Below, piece by piece: positions 1 through 12,824 of a stretch of DNA of 64,000 nt; the first letter of the stretch is position 1; each line of letters opens with the position of its first letter. The stretch covers positions 11,352,726-11,416,725 of the forward strand of contig OU744731.1 of assembly GCA_916613615.1 (NCBI GenBank), read 5' to 3'. Below the pieces are notes generated by a model. The model had not been told where the DNA came from. It did no database searches and worked only from the letters and a program-made list of their open reading frames with translations. Both the position numbers and the translations under genes were made by a program. This DNA is from Steromphala cineraria (Eukaryota; Mollusca; Gastropoda; Trochida; Trochidae).

Positions 1-959
1 ACGAACGCATTAACCCTCTCCCGGCCACATGACTTAGGTGACTCATGTCTACCAATCAATGAAAAAGAACTGTTTTATAGTCAGCATTACTGCTAGTTGT
101 ACCAAGTTGTCCTGGTATCCACGCTTTGTGTCAAAAAATCTGCGTGGTTGTCTTCAATTCTAAAGTTAAGGGGACGTTTCTATAGTATGTTTTTAATTTT
201 ACGGGGGAGTTTCTGCTTATACATAATGTTGTTGACTGACGATAATAGTAATATTTTGGTTGCATTATATTATACGATGAATAGCGTAATTCATTACTAA
301 AAAAAAACGAGGCCACTTGTCGGGACTCGCGTGGACAACTTGGTTAAAAGGCATTATTTAGAATTCTGTTGCTGAATATATTGGTACATGGGTGGTTATT
401 TTGAAGAACAAAATTCAGTCTCTATACTGATTGCAAAAATAGCCGTGTCTAATTCATCATGAACATATATATTTATATCTTCATATTACACCGTTTTTCA
501 TATTTCACGTTTTAGCAAATGCAACGAGATCGCGGATTTTTCTTTACTTCGATTGGAATGCGCAAAGAATCTTACTATCATAAAATTGTGTTAATCTATA
601 TTTGGAAACTGTGTGTAAGTCTACATACATAGCCTGTGGCAATGGTCTCTATTGTCTGTTATCATAGCCCTTGATCACTTCTTCACATTGGTGTTCGTGA
701 CTTTTCAGAAAAAAATCCCGACATTTCGATACCACTTCATATAGCCTGAAGAAAAGTACCAATCGATATTGTTTTGAACCATATCCTTGACTAAAACCAA
801 TTTTCAAGATTCTTGTTTTGTTTCTTTTTTACAGCTACATTGCCTATAGGTGGACGGTACACTATCTCTTATCCTTTACCTTAAGGCTTGCAATCCCAGA
901 ATGTCTTTAATAGGATATTTTTCAAAGTCGTATTTTTAAGTCATTGTCTGTATAAAAAA

Positions 960-1017
960 CCGCCGCTAATGGCTGAAATATTGCCCAAGCGGCGTAAAAC
1001 AATAACTCACTCACTCA
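960..1017 (+). mobile_element. Short (58-bp) 5'-truncated SINE-like retroposon with target-site duplication
   Basis: The insert begins CCGCCGCTAATGG, contains GCGGCGTAAAAC and ends in ACTC repeats. It is flanked by perfect 12-bp direct repeats CTGTATAAAAAA at 948-959 and 1018-1029. The duplication and short tandem tail fit LINE-mediated retroposition. The tail resembles SINE-like repeats I remember from molluscs. No pol III A or B box is present, so the 5' part is missing. Confidence 0.8.
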
Positions 1018-1344
1018 CTGTATAAAAAATGAAAATCTTAAACGATACTTGATATATAACCCTCAGAGAAATATTCATTAATGTTTGTAAATAACGCGTT
1101 TGTACTGTTTCTCTATACATAGACAAAACTGGCAATCATAATATTCACCTTACTAATCTTTCACAATTTAACGTCTTGTGCCTAACACTCAAATTGCAGT
1201 TGATTGTATTTTGACATTAACATATCCTTTTGAAATGCAAGTCTAGATCTGAAGTGAGGTCGAAAAAAGATTAGTATCTGAGGTTCCTTTGTTGTATTAA
1301 AACAAATGGTAGTTTCCGATTAATATTTTTCATAGACTTATTCT

Positions 1345-1465
1345 TCTTCTTTGAGAGGCATTTTAGAAGTTGGAATGACAATAATGCTGAGGAATATATC
1401 GATTACAACTTCTTTGTTCATTGTATGCGACGTTTCGACACAGATTCGTGTGTCGTTCTCTTGCT
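1345..1465 (+). repeat. Dispersed GACGTTTCG-family repeat copy
   Basis: CTTTGAGAGGCATTTTAGAA, then ATTACAACTTCTTTGTTCAT and TGCGACGTTTCGACACAG, recur with divergence at 43073-43260 and 45363-45606, and the core recurs at 24120-24245. It looks like a half-palindrome. Origin unknown, probably a MITE or foldback fragment. Confidence 0.5.
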
Positions 1466-1680
1466 ATTATTCGTTTAATCATCGTACGGCGTGACGTATT
1501 CGTCACATATAATCGCGATAAATATGTTAACGCTTTTATCAGTAAAGAAGACTCGGTGAAAGTCTGGTCTTATGTCCGTGTGTTGGCTCGTCGACTGAAA
1601 AGTATACACTAGGAAAGGTGTAAATTTAAGCCTCGCTTGACAAAAGCGCTGATCAAATTCTCGTTTATTGAGCTGAAAGA

Positions 1681-1790
1681 GGCATAGTGTAAAACCAGGC
1701 CGTTGGCGTTTGGTCTTTGGCGACTGGCGGTTGGCGGTTGGTTGCTGGCTGTTGACTGTTGGCGTTTGTCTGCTGGTGTTTGGTGTATGT
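1681..1790 (+). repeat. Heptamer-type minisatellite element, copy A
   Basis: A leader GGCATAGTGTAAAACCAGGC (1681-1700) is followed by degenerate GGCGTTTGG/TGGCGGT units to about 1785. The 21-bp leader is an exact inverted match to 4132-4152. Internal repeats are more diverged than in that copy. The 115- and 63-residue frames crossing it are not genes. Confidence 0.7.
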
Positions 1791-3957
1791 ATAGTGGCAA
1801 TGCTCTACTGATTTACGACAGGCTACTGACTGCCCCTGAGAAACATAGGGTTAATTTGGTTTGTTTTGGTTTCGAGTTAAAAATGACCAGATTTGGTTTC
1901 ACAACTAACAATTTATTGCTCATTTTCCTTCCCTTCGCTATGGTATTCAGCAAGTTAGTTATTGTAATTTCAAACTGTTACTCTGAAAACAAACAAACTT
2001 TTAAACCCATTCAGTTGCTATTTACCCCGAAAAGACCTCCTTTAGGCTGACACATTACTGATGATAAGGATATACATTTTTTACATGATTGGGTCTGGGT
2101 GTTCTATTAAAAAGGAATGTAAACGGATGTTTGCTTAAAGCATATCATGACAACATAAATACTATATTTATCAAATATTTGAAAGAATCTACAATGAAAT
2201 TGGAATTTCTAGTCTTGTTCGTCAAATATTTTCAATTTAGATAGAACTAGTGTGAAATCCATTTATGAACTATCATGAAAGTGGATAGTCCGATTGACAT
2301 TTATTTTATCAATTTATCAAATAAACATTTCCACAATATGTTAATATATTATATATTATATATATTAACCATATGTTTAAGTCTGATTGCTAATGATACT
2401 TAAAGGAAAACACGTTTATTCTCACACAATATGAGATAAATGGCTAATATAAACTTCAAATTCTTACTATCAGAGTATTTCAACAACAACAAACAGAACA
2501 ATTATTGAACACTTTTCAAAGTGTCATTCAATATTCCTGCGATTGTGAATGTAAAACAGCAAGAATACTTTTGAAATATACATCCAGTAAGTATTTAATG
2601 TTGCACCAATTATAATACGAGACAGTATACAAATATTGATGTACAGACACGCTGAAATTATAAGTTTACTTCCTTGTTAAGTCACAGATTGACCATTATT
2701 AAAACAGTCATGGAGCAGGTACCAACATTGTTTGCTGCATCGTGTACTTTCGTAAATATTGAATATAACTTGAAAACAATGCCCGATGTAAAGGAAGATC
2801 AATCGATCATTCTTCATTCAGCCCTCATAATCTCACAGGCTTTACTACGTTTATACTTCTCATGAGTAGTTAGCCATAGCAAAATATATGTACAGTACAA
2901 GATTCTGTAATAATAACATGTTAGTATGTTTAGGACATATTACACCTCGTTCATTTGGATTTGGTTTGAGATATTGTATTCGTACATCTGTATAGACAAG
3001 GCATATATTGAGGAAATGTAATTCCTTTCTACAGTATTGCATCTTTACATAGTTAAAATTTCACCTGGATACCTGTAAAAATAGTTCATGGCAAGAGCAA
3101 CCAGTCCGGCTGGGGGTCTTAGGGATATTTTCACATTAATTTTTGAACTTTCCATTGATTTTATATTTAGTTAACAGGCATAATGATTCGGACCATGATT
3201 GAAAATATATATCAATATTCACAATTCACTGTTGGAGTAAATGATGACATAAAATCTGCAGAAAACTGAATATTGTAATCATATCAAACCATATCCTCTA
3301 ACAAATCTTATATACCCGTCACCAAATTTTGTTTCCTATTTTCGTTTTAAATCATCATTTCTTATCAATTCTAAAGAATCTTATGACATGACAGTTTCAA
3401 GAGTTTTAACCGGTACTTTATTGCTTTATAAGAGGAATACATAAATAAAGGATATCTACCGTATTCTCCATAAATCATAAGACAGCAAGTGCTCTGTTTC
3501 ACACTGCCCACAAACATCTTTTGCATGCATATTATTGGACTCGTTCTATACTTCTATATTTTTCTTATCCCTTTCAGACCGATAGAAGCATTGGTTAAAT
3601 CTTCGTATATTTTTTTTAGAAAAATGTTGAGTGTAAGAAGGTATATCACCGAAATATCTCATGTATTTGGATTTGCATTATTTGGTTGTTTGAAACACTT
3701 GACTTGATCACTTGACAAGTAAGCATGACAACAAAATGAGAAATATCATTTTATGTTAGACTTGTGTTCCCCTTGTTTATGCTCTTCAATTAAATTGTTT
3801 AATTGTAGAAATTTCCTAAAAATAAATAATGATACTTTCAAGAACAACGTGTACATCTATAAATAATCTTGAAACAGCATTCAAACACAAACATTTGACA
3901 TCGTACAGCTGACAGATACCAGTGGCCAAGATTTATAAATTGAGCCTAAAGATTTAC

Positions 3958-4152
3958 GGCAGCAGCCAGTCGCCAGTCGCCAAAAGCCAAACGCCAAACG
4001 CCAGCAGCCAAACGCCAAACGCCAAAAGCCAAACGCCAAACGCCAAAAGCCAAACTCCAAACGCCAGCAGCCAAACGCCAAACGCCAGCAGCCAAACGCC
4101 AAACGCCAAAAGCCAAACTCCAAACGCCAGCGGCCTGGTTTTACACTATGCC
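3958..4152 (-). repeat. Heptamer minisatellite element, copy B (inverted relative to copy A)
   Basis: GCCAAAC, GCCAAAA and GCCAGCA heptamers are arranged mostly as 21-bp triplets (two GCCAAAC plus one variant) from about 3970 to 4131, then the conserved flank GGCCTGGTTTTACACTATGC. Because 21 is a multiple of three, both strands stay open: SQTPNAK repeats on plus and a WRLAFG pattern on minus. These frames are repeat artefacts. Confidence 0.75.
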
Positions 4153-5454
4153 GCTGAAAGAAGCCGGCTCCAGATTAGCAAGGTAATTGATGGCTGGGAA
4201 AAGCTCGCTAAATTCAGACAGTATCCCGGAGCTGTATCATTGACCCGTATATAAGTACCAGTATATTGGAGGACGCTTAAAATATACCAGATATCTGCAG
4301 AAAATATAAATTACAAGCTTGTCAATATTCATCTAATTCAGGAGAAAATTATTGAAAATTATATCACTGTTCGATAAGACGAGTTTAATTTTAGTACAAG
4401 TTTGATCTTAAATTCGGATTCAACGGTCGAATATGAACAGATGAAAAGTAGCTCTACCTAAAGGCGACTACAGCATGGTTCAGCAACAGAAGGCCTGGTT
4501 TAGAAATGAATGGGTGACCAATTGTATAACTTGCTTATATGAAGGATTTATGAGTTGATGCCTGATCGCATAGCTAAAATGATTGTGCATATATAGGTAA
4601 ACATGTAGTTCGATAATCATGGTTAAAGTGTACGTATAATTAAGTGAAAAGGGGAATGACATTTCATTATTTTTAGGCTTAAGGGCAAAAGTCAAGCGCT
4701 TAAGTGTTCTTTTCGACTTGCTGAGATTTTCGTTTATTTTGATATTGCAAGCCTGAAAGCTAAAATCAAGCTCTCATGTATTCTGCTCTCATTGATTCTA
4801 CTGACAAATACCCTATTCATACGGCTAGTGTTTGCATATGAGTAAGTCGTTGCATACATGCAATATTGCTAATATAAGCAGGCTATGCATATGAGCACGT
4901 ATGCAGTTTACTACCAAAGCACATTTTCACTGCCGTAAGAAACATTAATTTGTACATAGTAAAGGGAAGGTGAAAATGTTTACAACCCTGAGTATGTGCC
5001 GTTTTTTCACTTTCCTAATAAAGTTCGCCGTGTACAGACACAATGACTTCACTCAGGTTGAGAAAATATATCAGAGAAAAAAAACTTTAGCAACCCTTAA
5101 AACCCCCTAACTGCACGTGATGACTTCGAAGTCCCTTTGACATGTCCGATTTCCATTAGCCATCGGGAAACATAGTCACAACCAATATTGATAGATACAG
5201 ATTTATGTCATATATTTTGTTTTAGTCTAATGAATATTCGTAGACATGTTTAAGAAAGCTTATCGTATTATCTTGTCATATATATGTAAAGAGAAGGAAA
5301 GCCCTTTGCTTAGGCAAAAAATGAAACACGTATGAAAGTCTGTATTTACTACCATAAATAATATTGTATAAATGCAAAGTTCGACATTATACAAAGCATT
5401 AATCTACTTCAACTTTCTGATGAAGTTAGCATGAACTGTATCAAAGTTCAAAAC

Positions 5455-5700
5455 AATTTTAAATACTAGTTAAGAATAACCAACAATATGTAAGTTAAGA
5501 AATACCCTTTAATAAGGAAGTTAAGAATACCCTTCATATATTAGTTAAGAATACCCTTCAAGGTGGAAGTTTAGAAATACCATACAATATGTAAGTTAAG
5601 AATGTCCTACAAACGTAAGTTAAGAATATGCAACAATATGTAAGTTAAGTTTACAAGACAATATCTAAGTTAAGTATACCAGACAATGCTTCATATTTCA
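5455..5700 (+). repeat. Degenerate tandem repeat, AAGTTAAGAATA-type units of about 25-35 bp
   Basis: TAGTTAAGAATA or TAAGTTAAGAAT recurs about nine times, mostly separated by CCCTTCA or CAACAATATG spacers. Period and sequence are irregular. No coding or transposon features are associated. Confidence 0.7.
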
Positions 5701-5734
5701 CGCAGAGGTATAAACCGTTTGATAACAGATGGTT

Positions 5735-5900
5735 AAACACTGGTAAGGTGACGTCATCCCAGCACGTAATCGGTATTTATATGCGATAACACCCTGGCGC
5801 TGCCTGGTAACAGTGCCGGTAATAACACGACGACCAGAAAAGGAGATCCAATTGAATTAGGGCCTTGTTGATTCTAGGGCCTGTAAGCAGACCGCAAGGT
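5735..5900. promoter_or_regulatory. Candidate regulatory island with a full CRE
   Basis: GC-balanced stretch in AT-rich DNA. It contains TGACGTCA (5749-5756) and CCTGGCGCTGCCTGG. No coding frame or repeat identity is visible. Regulatory function is a guess from composition and motif. Confidence 0.25.
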
Positions 5901-7849
5901 AAACACCTCGACACTCGACTAATAAAGTTTTCTTCACACCGGTTCGAGTAAATATTGACCTGAACGTTACATAACGTTGCAAACGTTTCGGCCTTTATCT
6001 ATGTACCTACAAGGCCAGCGTTAATACTTAAAGCACACCTGAGAAGATTAAAGACATTGTATTCTTATTTTACCCGTGATATAACCTCATCGCAATTAAT
6101 CTGCTTTCAAATTAGTCGTTTAAATCCTTTCGGAATCTTCAGTGGTGTGAAAATATAAAGTAATTAATAAAGCTTAGGAAATGTAACGGTATAATACACT
6201 TTTTGGATAATAAAGTGATTTCAAGTTGATACGAATTAATATTATATTATGTTAGTCATAAAAATGAAATATGTCACACCTAACTAGCATTTTTATTGTT
6301 CGCAGTTTTAGTTAAAACACTCATTTGCATCATACAATCAGACAGTCGCGCTATATATTCGTTACAACATTGTAAATTATATTAAGTGACTTTTAATAAA
6401 GGTTGGCTCACTTTTATTGAACAATAAGGTCATAGGGCCATCTTCTCTTAGTATTGGACTAGTCAAATCATATCCCCGAATTTTTCGGTAATATATTTAA
6501 GTTTTTATCAAACGTGTTAAAGCGTTACATTAAATTTGAATAACGAATTGATTTTTAATATCCTTTTAGGATATCAGCATTGACAACTTTGTTGCATATA
6601 ACATAATGACATATTATTAAACATACGGATTATGCATATCTTGATCTAATTTTGACGTACGGTTTATTCAATCACATACATTGAGATACAAATGTATTTC
6701 CTTAGGCCTTCTCAGATTGTTCACAATGATACCGTTACAACGTCTTGAGACGGGATTAGCCTTATTGTAGGACATGTTGTTCAATACAAGTCGACAACGC
6801 CCTTACAAATACAATATACTTTATATGGACACACAACAAATAAATAGTTTACAAGGAAGTTTAATTCACGTTATCAGAAAACTTGTAGTTTTTTGTCATT
6901 CTTTGAAAAGATGCGTTAGAGACAATCCGGAAATTCCGTAAAGCAATGACTGCAATGTATGTCAAAATCGGATGTATATTGTATTCAACTTTATGAATAT
7001 CAATTATGCATATGAACCTTTCCTAATTACCACAATATTCTCAAATTTCAATGCAGTGAGTCCCTAAATTATCTGTTTGTTTATTACAATGTTAATCAAC
7101 AAGCCAGTTTAATACTAACAAACTCTCTAAATTCATTGACATAAGAAAAAACATGATTAATATTATTCGTGTAAGGTCATTTACCCAGCACCAAATGAAG
7201 CCCATTCATTTGAGAACAGATTGGGTAAACAATAGCCCACAGGTAACAATGGGGCTTTGTCCAGGTGTACAGTAACAAGGCTTTAATTACTGCCTTGACA
7301 ATCCACGTCAGAAGCAGGTAAACTTGAACAAGAACCCATAAGAAGGAGCATGCATGTACACGCATGGTGGTAGGGGACGGGTCAGTAGTGATTGAATTGT
7401 GGAGAAAGGAAAGAAATACTTGTTATACCGTTTTCAGTCAATTTCGCATTCATACAAAACGAAACTTTGAATATGCACAAAGAGCGTCGAAGAATCCACA
7501 TTTAACAAACCTCTATCAATTCAGTGAAAATGTCATTTTCATACAAAGCTTAGCAAACAGTACATATTAGTTGATGTATGAACGCGATTCATTTTACAAT
7601 TACAGAACTCAATCTCTTGCATCAAACATTCATCATTCTTAATCAATGCAATGAAATATCACTTTCATACAAAACTCTGCAAACAGTGCCCCTCGTTAGT
7701 ACAACAGCCTCAGTACTGAATGACTAAAGTATGAAGACCATTCAATTAACAATTCCAGCAATCAATCTCTCACTGCCACCATCAAACTTCACAGTCACTT
7801 CGACTATCAACACGTACAGATAACAGCCCACCGCCGCTTTCTACTTTCT

Positions 7850-8265
7850 CTAATGTACTTGTCTTGTCCTGTCGGCGTGAAAAAATACAGTAATGGACAA
7901 AAAATGATTAAGATCTTTGTCCCAGTCGCAAGTGTGTTGGAATTTGTTTAATGAGCCGAGGCGTGTTGACCACGAATCCTTTTATGTGTGAAAACATTGA
8001 GGAAAAGTGCGGAATCCAATTGGTCATTTCGATAGCAGATTAAGCAGCCGCCCGTACGAGCAACTGCAGGAACTGTTACTCAGCGCGCAGTCACTTATAG
8101 AGGATCGGATTGAATTCCGCATTACTTTTATGGACATAGGCCTTGAACTGATCCCGTAATTACACCCGGTCACGAAATGGGTAATAATTGGAAGCGATGG
8201 AGTTGTGGCGTATCTGTAACACCTGGGACAATCGAGTTCATATTTCAAAGGAAACATTAATTTGG
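7850..8265. other. GC-balanced non-coding island, candidate conserved element
   Basis: Less AT-rich than its flanks, with CCGTAATTACACCCGG and GGGTAATAATTGG homeodomain-type words. The 77-residue minus frame (8024-8257) has no family features. Conservation is not known. Confidence 0.22.
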
Positions 8266-9325
8266 ATGATTAGAAAGTTTCATATAATGGCCCGTGGTTT
8301 ACTTCGTCTTTACATTTGTATTTTCACTCTGCAATCTAGTGTTAACTATTTGTAATATTATAGCCTACTTACTTGGTCCATTATCAACCGACGTTAAACT
8401 ACGTATTTACGATAGATTGTTACACATGTTCCTTTTAAGCGTGTTTTCACGTAGAAGGCGTATATGGAGACACGATAAATGTCACGCCAGTACGTCGTGT
8501 GGTAAAGCAAGTCTAGATCAAGTTAAAACAACTTCTGGGCTCATTTTATAAATGTTAGTCTAAACTTCTCCTTCAACGCATTAATTATTTGACCACTCCC
8601 ACCCCTGGTCAGTTAAGACCTTGCTGCATTGTGCCCATTTTTTTAAAATTTGAATCCTGAACCCTCATTGGTGATCAGCAACATGATCCGGGAGATTATT
8701 ATTGCACTGTCAAGTTCAGGTGCAGTAGAATGAAGAGCTGGCATCGACAAATGACAAATATTTAAGTTAAATTAGCAAGTGTTGAACCTGAAAGAGTTAT
8801 ACCTTGTCTGGTAGGTTGGCTGATTTTGAGGAGGAGGCCCTCTTCTTTTGTGCAACCAGTTCTTTTGTGCAACCAGCATAGAACCTATGTACCTGGGCGA
8901 TTTGAAGTTAGATCAGTGGGATATTTGAGATTTGACTTAAGTTTTTATTTGGTTGCAATTCAATCAGAGAAAATACAAATAAATCACAATTTTAGAGGGG
9001 AAAATGAAAAAGTCTAGATATTGAATGATCAACGCCAAAGTATTTGATGCTCTTTTTATCTATCAAACAAAATTCTATTTACCCTGGATTATAATCATGT
9101 TCCAGAGTTTGAGAGTTAGTCTAACATCCAATGTAAAGTAAAGAATTTCTTAAACTTAAGGCATGAAACAGGCACATGGCTTTGTTAAGCTCTCCACGAG
9201 CCTACTAAGAGGTTTGGAATTTGACCACTCTAATGTCCAGAATGTGTGACCAGAGGTCATTTGCTGGGGTTTGAAGTGCTCTAGTAGAGTATTTATCCTT
9301 TGTTTCACACCATATTCATAGGTAG

Positions 9326-9750
9326 ACTTGCTTCTCTCCGATAACGTAAGAAATGTGTGCTTTATACTGTATATTTATGCTGTACGCTTTACGCTTTACG
9401 CTTTACGCTTTATGCTTTATGCTTTATACTTTATGCTTTATGCTTTATACTTGCTTCTCTCTGATAACGTATGAAATGTGTGCTTTATACTGTATATTTA
9501 TGCTGTACGCTTTACGCTTTACGCTTTACGCTTTATGCTTTATGCTTTATGCTTTATGCTTTATGCTTTATGCTTTATGCTTTATACTTTATGCTTTATA
9601 CTTGCTTCTCTCTGATAACGTATGAAATGTGTGCTTTATACTGTATATTTATGGTGTACGCTTTACGCTTTACGCTTTACGCTTTATGCTTTATGCGTTA
9701 TGCGTTATGCTTTATGCTTTATGCTTTATGCTTATGCTTTATGTATTTCA
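9326..9750 (+). repeat. Higher-order heptamer array (GCTTTAC/GCTTTAT)
   Basis: Three higher-order units begin ACTTGCTTCTCTCYGATAAC at 9326, 9449 and 9600. Each continues GTGTGCTTTATACTGTATAT, then a ladder of GCTTTAC heptamers switching to GCTTTAT. Units 1 and 2 are 123 and 151 bp long, a difference of exactly four heptamers. The 90- and 95-residue frames (ALCFMLY repeats) arise from 7-bp periodicity and are not genes. Confidence 0.88.
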
Positions 9751-11019
9751 GAAGTTAAAGATTTAACGATGATCTGGCTGGTATAATACGATTAAATATG
9801 TATCTTCAACTTACATTAACAGAAAATGTGCGTCTTTTGTTTGTTGATTGGGAGCCTGAATCGTCTTTGAATTAGTACTTACTTTTTCAAGATTGAAATT
9901 ATCATATCACAAACGCACACAAATGATGCTTAAATGAAATGTCATAGTTGAGCAAGATCCGTTGCTCGAAAATATTGTCGTATTGTGAACGATTTTAACT
10001 AACTTGAAAGGAGTTTTCGATATTGCTTATCAATATTGAAATTATGAAATAGAAGATAAAGTTATCGACAATAAAGGGGAAGAATGGATGGACACCCATG
10101 ACTGACTCACCCGTTTCATGATTCCGGTTGACTTAGTACGCATTGAACAACATACCATTTTTCAATTTTGAAACTCAGAATTGAAAACCTTTGAGTTTGA
10201 TATTTGATAATGATATGAGTTATGAATATCTGCAGTCTAATGAAAATGATTTAGTGCCCACGGGGACGGAATATTTCACCGGAAATATGAAGCTGACACT
10301 AGTCTGTATTTTGTTCCCAAGAATAAAACTGACAGATATGATTTCAGTTTAAATTGTCTAGATTTTTCAAAATTTATCTTTGATAACGAAGGTTGGAGGA
10401 ATGGTTATTTCATAATACCTTTACATAAGGTAACTATGTTATTCCAAGCAAACTAAAAGGTAAAATAATCTAAATATGAACCAACAATCTTTAAATCAAT
10501 ATTTTAAATTTTTACAACTATTTTCACGGCAAATACTTATATGGCGTTGTGTGTCATTGAAATGACCGTGGTAGATTCAATCCAAAACACGGCCAATACA
10601 AACAAGAATAACAATTTTAGTTTTAATCTGTGGTTTTCTTGGCAAAGTCGCAACAATTTCGCAATTAAAATTTTAAACCAATGCAACACATATTTGACAA
10701 TGATATAGTCATTCGATACGACATACACTATTTATTAGTTATGCTGAAATATAAAAACAGCAAAGGAATAAATTATTTACAACCGTAGCAGGAATATCAA
10801 CAGACTAAACGTTGTGCTATCTTTTGGGAAACATGAAGTCGAGACAAAAAAAATCACAATTTTGAATTAGGGTCAAATAGATTTAATCGAACACAACTTC
10901 TGATTACAACAAATCACATTTTGTATTTCAGTATTTTAATCCGATCCCTTCATACAAACAGTGCTAAGGAAACAGAATAACGTGCTCTAGAAGTTGGTAA
11001 TTAGTGAATGAATGTAAAT

Positions 11020-11475
11020 TAGATGGATCTACAACTTCTGATTGTGAAAAGATAAGGCGTTTCGGTGAAGAAACTAATATATATATATAAGATGATGAAA
11101 TGCAAAATGGAAGAGATTTACAACTTCTTTCTTTGCGAAAAGATGCGAGGTTTAGTGTAGATAATAACACAGTTATCAAACATTTAAGATGTTTGTACAA
11201 CGGATGTAGTCTGTCAGCCAGACCCTAAAATTAAATAAAAGCCTAAGCAAGTCTATAATAAGGCTTGAGAGCTCAATTTTAGGAAAATTTCTGAAAATGA
11301 AGAAATCTCAGTCTCCTTTTCATTATATTTATTTATTATTTTCAGATTTCAGATTTATTGAAAAAAATTCATTTCAGAGCCTTTTGTTAGACTACAACGG
11401 ATGTACAACCTTTCTTCTGCTCAGATATGAGACGTTTCGCTGTTAATGCTAACACCGTTATCAACCATGTAACGC
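11020..11475. repeat. Cluster of three diverged GACGTTTCG-family segments
   Basis: TACAACTTCTGATTG...AAGGCGTTTCGG (11029-11067), TACAACTTCTTTCTTTGCG...GAGGTTTAG...GTTATCAA (11118-11180) and GTACAACCTTTCTTCTG...GACGTTTCGC...ACACCGTTATCAACC (11401-11466) are three related segments within 450 bp. The middle one overlaps a 78-residue chance frame. Between them, about 11212-11395, is a copy of a second family with motif CAGCCAGACCCTAA. Confidence 0.45.
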
Positions 11476-12056
11476 GGAACTTTAAATGACACATATGTTA
11501 AATATGACATGTGTTATTCTCAACAGAGTGGAAGCATGTAATGTGTCAATGTACTCTCATTATAAGGTACATGTGTACTTTTATCATGTCGAATGACCAC
11601 TGTATGAGCGAAGTAATCAAACCTTCAACGTGTTACACGTGAAATGAGACAATTATAATAAAATTCCATACATTTTTCTTAATTATGATTATTAAACGCA
11701 TAGCAACCATATGTGAAACAACACATTTGTCTCAATTAACTCAATTCTGTGTTGAGTTCACCTGTACGTAAATTACATATGTTACACTAATGTGTGTTAA
11801 TGAATTTTGTGTTTATATTTTCAAATGAAATGATTTACATTTTAACAATATTAAAGGTGTAATTTTTAAAAACCTTTTTTCATCACGTACGCATACTGCA
11901 TGTCATACTTTTTAATTGCAGTTACTGTTAACATATTTTGATGTAGACAGACAGGTTGTTTATTACAGCCTCTGCTCATTACAGAAACATTTTATGTACA
12001 GCGTAAAGCGATATAAACACTGCAACGAGCCAATCAACATAGGGTTATGGTAAATA

Positions 12057-12345
12057 AATAAAAAATATACAAGGTTATGCAAAAGGGCACTAAAGGAAAA
12101 TATAAATGACAAAATCCAAACAGATACAGAGCCACATATATAGACATTATTTTTTTTCACTTTATTTCTTTTTTGGGCAGGGTACAGCATTTACATACAC
12201 ATTAATGTCATATATAAACAGATCAGATAAACATATTCAAGTTAAATAAACAAGTAAAAATATACAAGGTTATGCAGAAGAGCACTAAAGGAATATATAA
12301 ATGACAAAATCCAAACAGATACAGAGCCACATATATAGACATAGT
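12057..12345 (+). repeat. Direct duplication of about 90 bp
   Basis: ATATACAAGGTTATGCARAA through GATACAGAGCCACATATATA (12064-12145) is repeated at 12259-12340, an offset of 195 bp, with a few substitutions. It may be a local tandem duplication or two adjacent repeat copies. The flanks differ. Confidence 0.75.
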
Positions 12346-12455
12346 TTAATGAACTTGCATACCAAATCTTGATAAATACTCAGCATAAAAATGTTATTCA
12401 CTTCAATTTTCAATAGAGTTGTCACATTATGTCTGCAATATTAATAAGGCTACTT

Positions 12456-12820
12456 TTAAAGTGGCAGTAGCACGTTTTTTGATAAGTTTATATTTTAAAT
12501 TCTTTACTGATAATTGTAAGTTAATGCTAAATGTATTATTTTGGCAGTGTCAAAAATTTCATTAAGTAAGCCAATCATCCATAGTCAGAGGACAAAGTAT
12601 GACAATTTCTATAAATTCCAATGGCGGCCATTTTGTGTGAACAACATTAATTCATTTTGTAAAAGAAAAAGGAATCGTATGGTTAAACTTTACGTTATAT
12701 ATTTGAATTATTACTGCTCCATTTAGTTTAAAAACATTGTCTTTCAATTGGAACCATTAATTTTCATTTGCCTGACATCACCTCATATTCCCCAAAAAAA
12801 CGTGCAACTGCCCCTTTAAA
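12456..12820. mobile_element. TTAA-flanked MITE, copy 1 (about 365 bp)
   Basis: The ends are TTAAAGTGGCAGTAGCACG and its near reverse complement CGTGCAACTGCCCCTTTAA. The internal sequence matches the copy at 40392-40751 along most of its length, including CCAATCATCCATAG, GGCGGCCATTTTGTGTGAAC and TTGGAACCATTAATTTTC. No transposase is encoded. The 61-residue frame inside (12541-12726) is part of the repeat. Confidence 0.82.
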
Positions 12821-12824
12821 GTAA

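Larger units (their letters stand above)
1030..3880. other. Non-coding AT-rich stretch between early repeats
   Basis: Apart from the repeats listed at 1345-1465 and 1681-1790, I see no gene here. It includes an AT palindrome at 2340-2369 and chance frames up to 115 residues without family features. TGCAAGTCTAGATCTGAAGT (1237-1256) recurs almost exactly at 28719-28737, so the region contains further unnamed dispersed repeat. Confidence 0.5.

Noticed and set aside
3881..4254. Frames of 80-110 residues with SQTPNAK or WRLAFG repeats
   Set aside because: They result from 21-bp periodicity of a minisatellite that keeps both strands open.
9353..9758. Frames of 90-95 residues with Leu-Cys-Phe-Met repeats that look like membrane segments
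   Set aside because: They come from the heptamer array; the frame is open only because of the repeat.
12541..12726. 61-residue plus frame
   Set aside because: It is inside the 360-bp MITE; the equivalent region of the second copy is not open.
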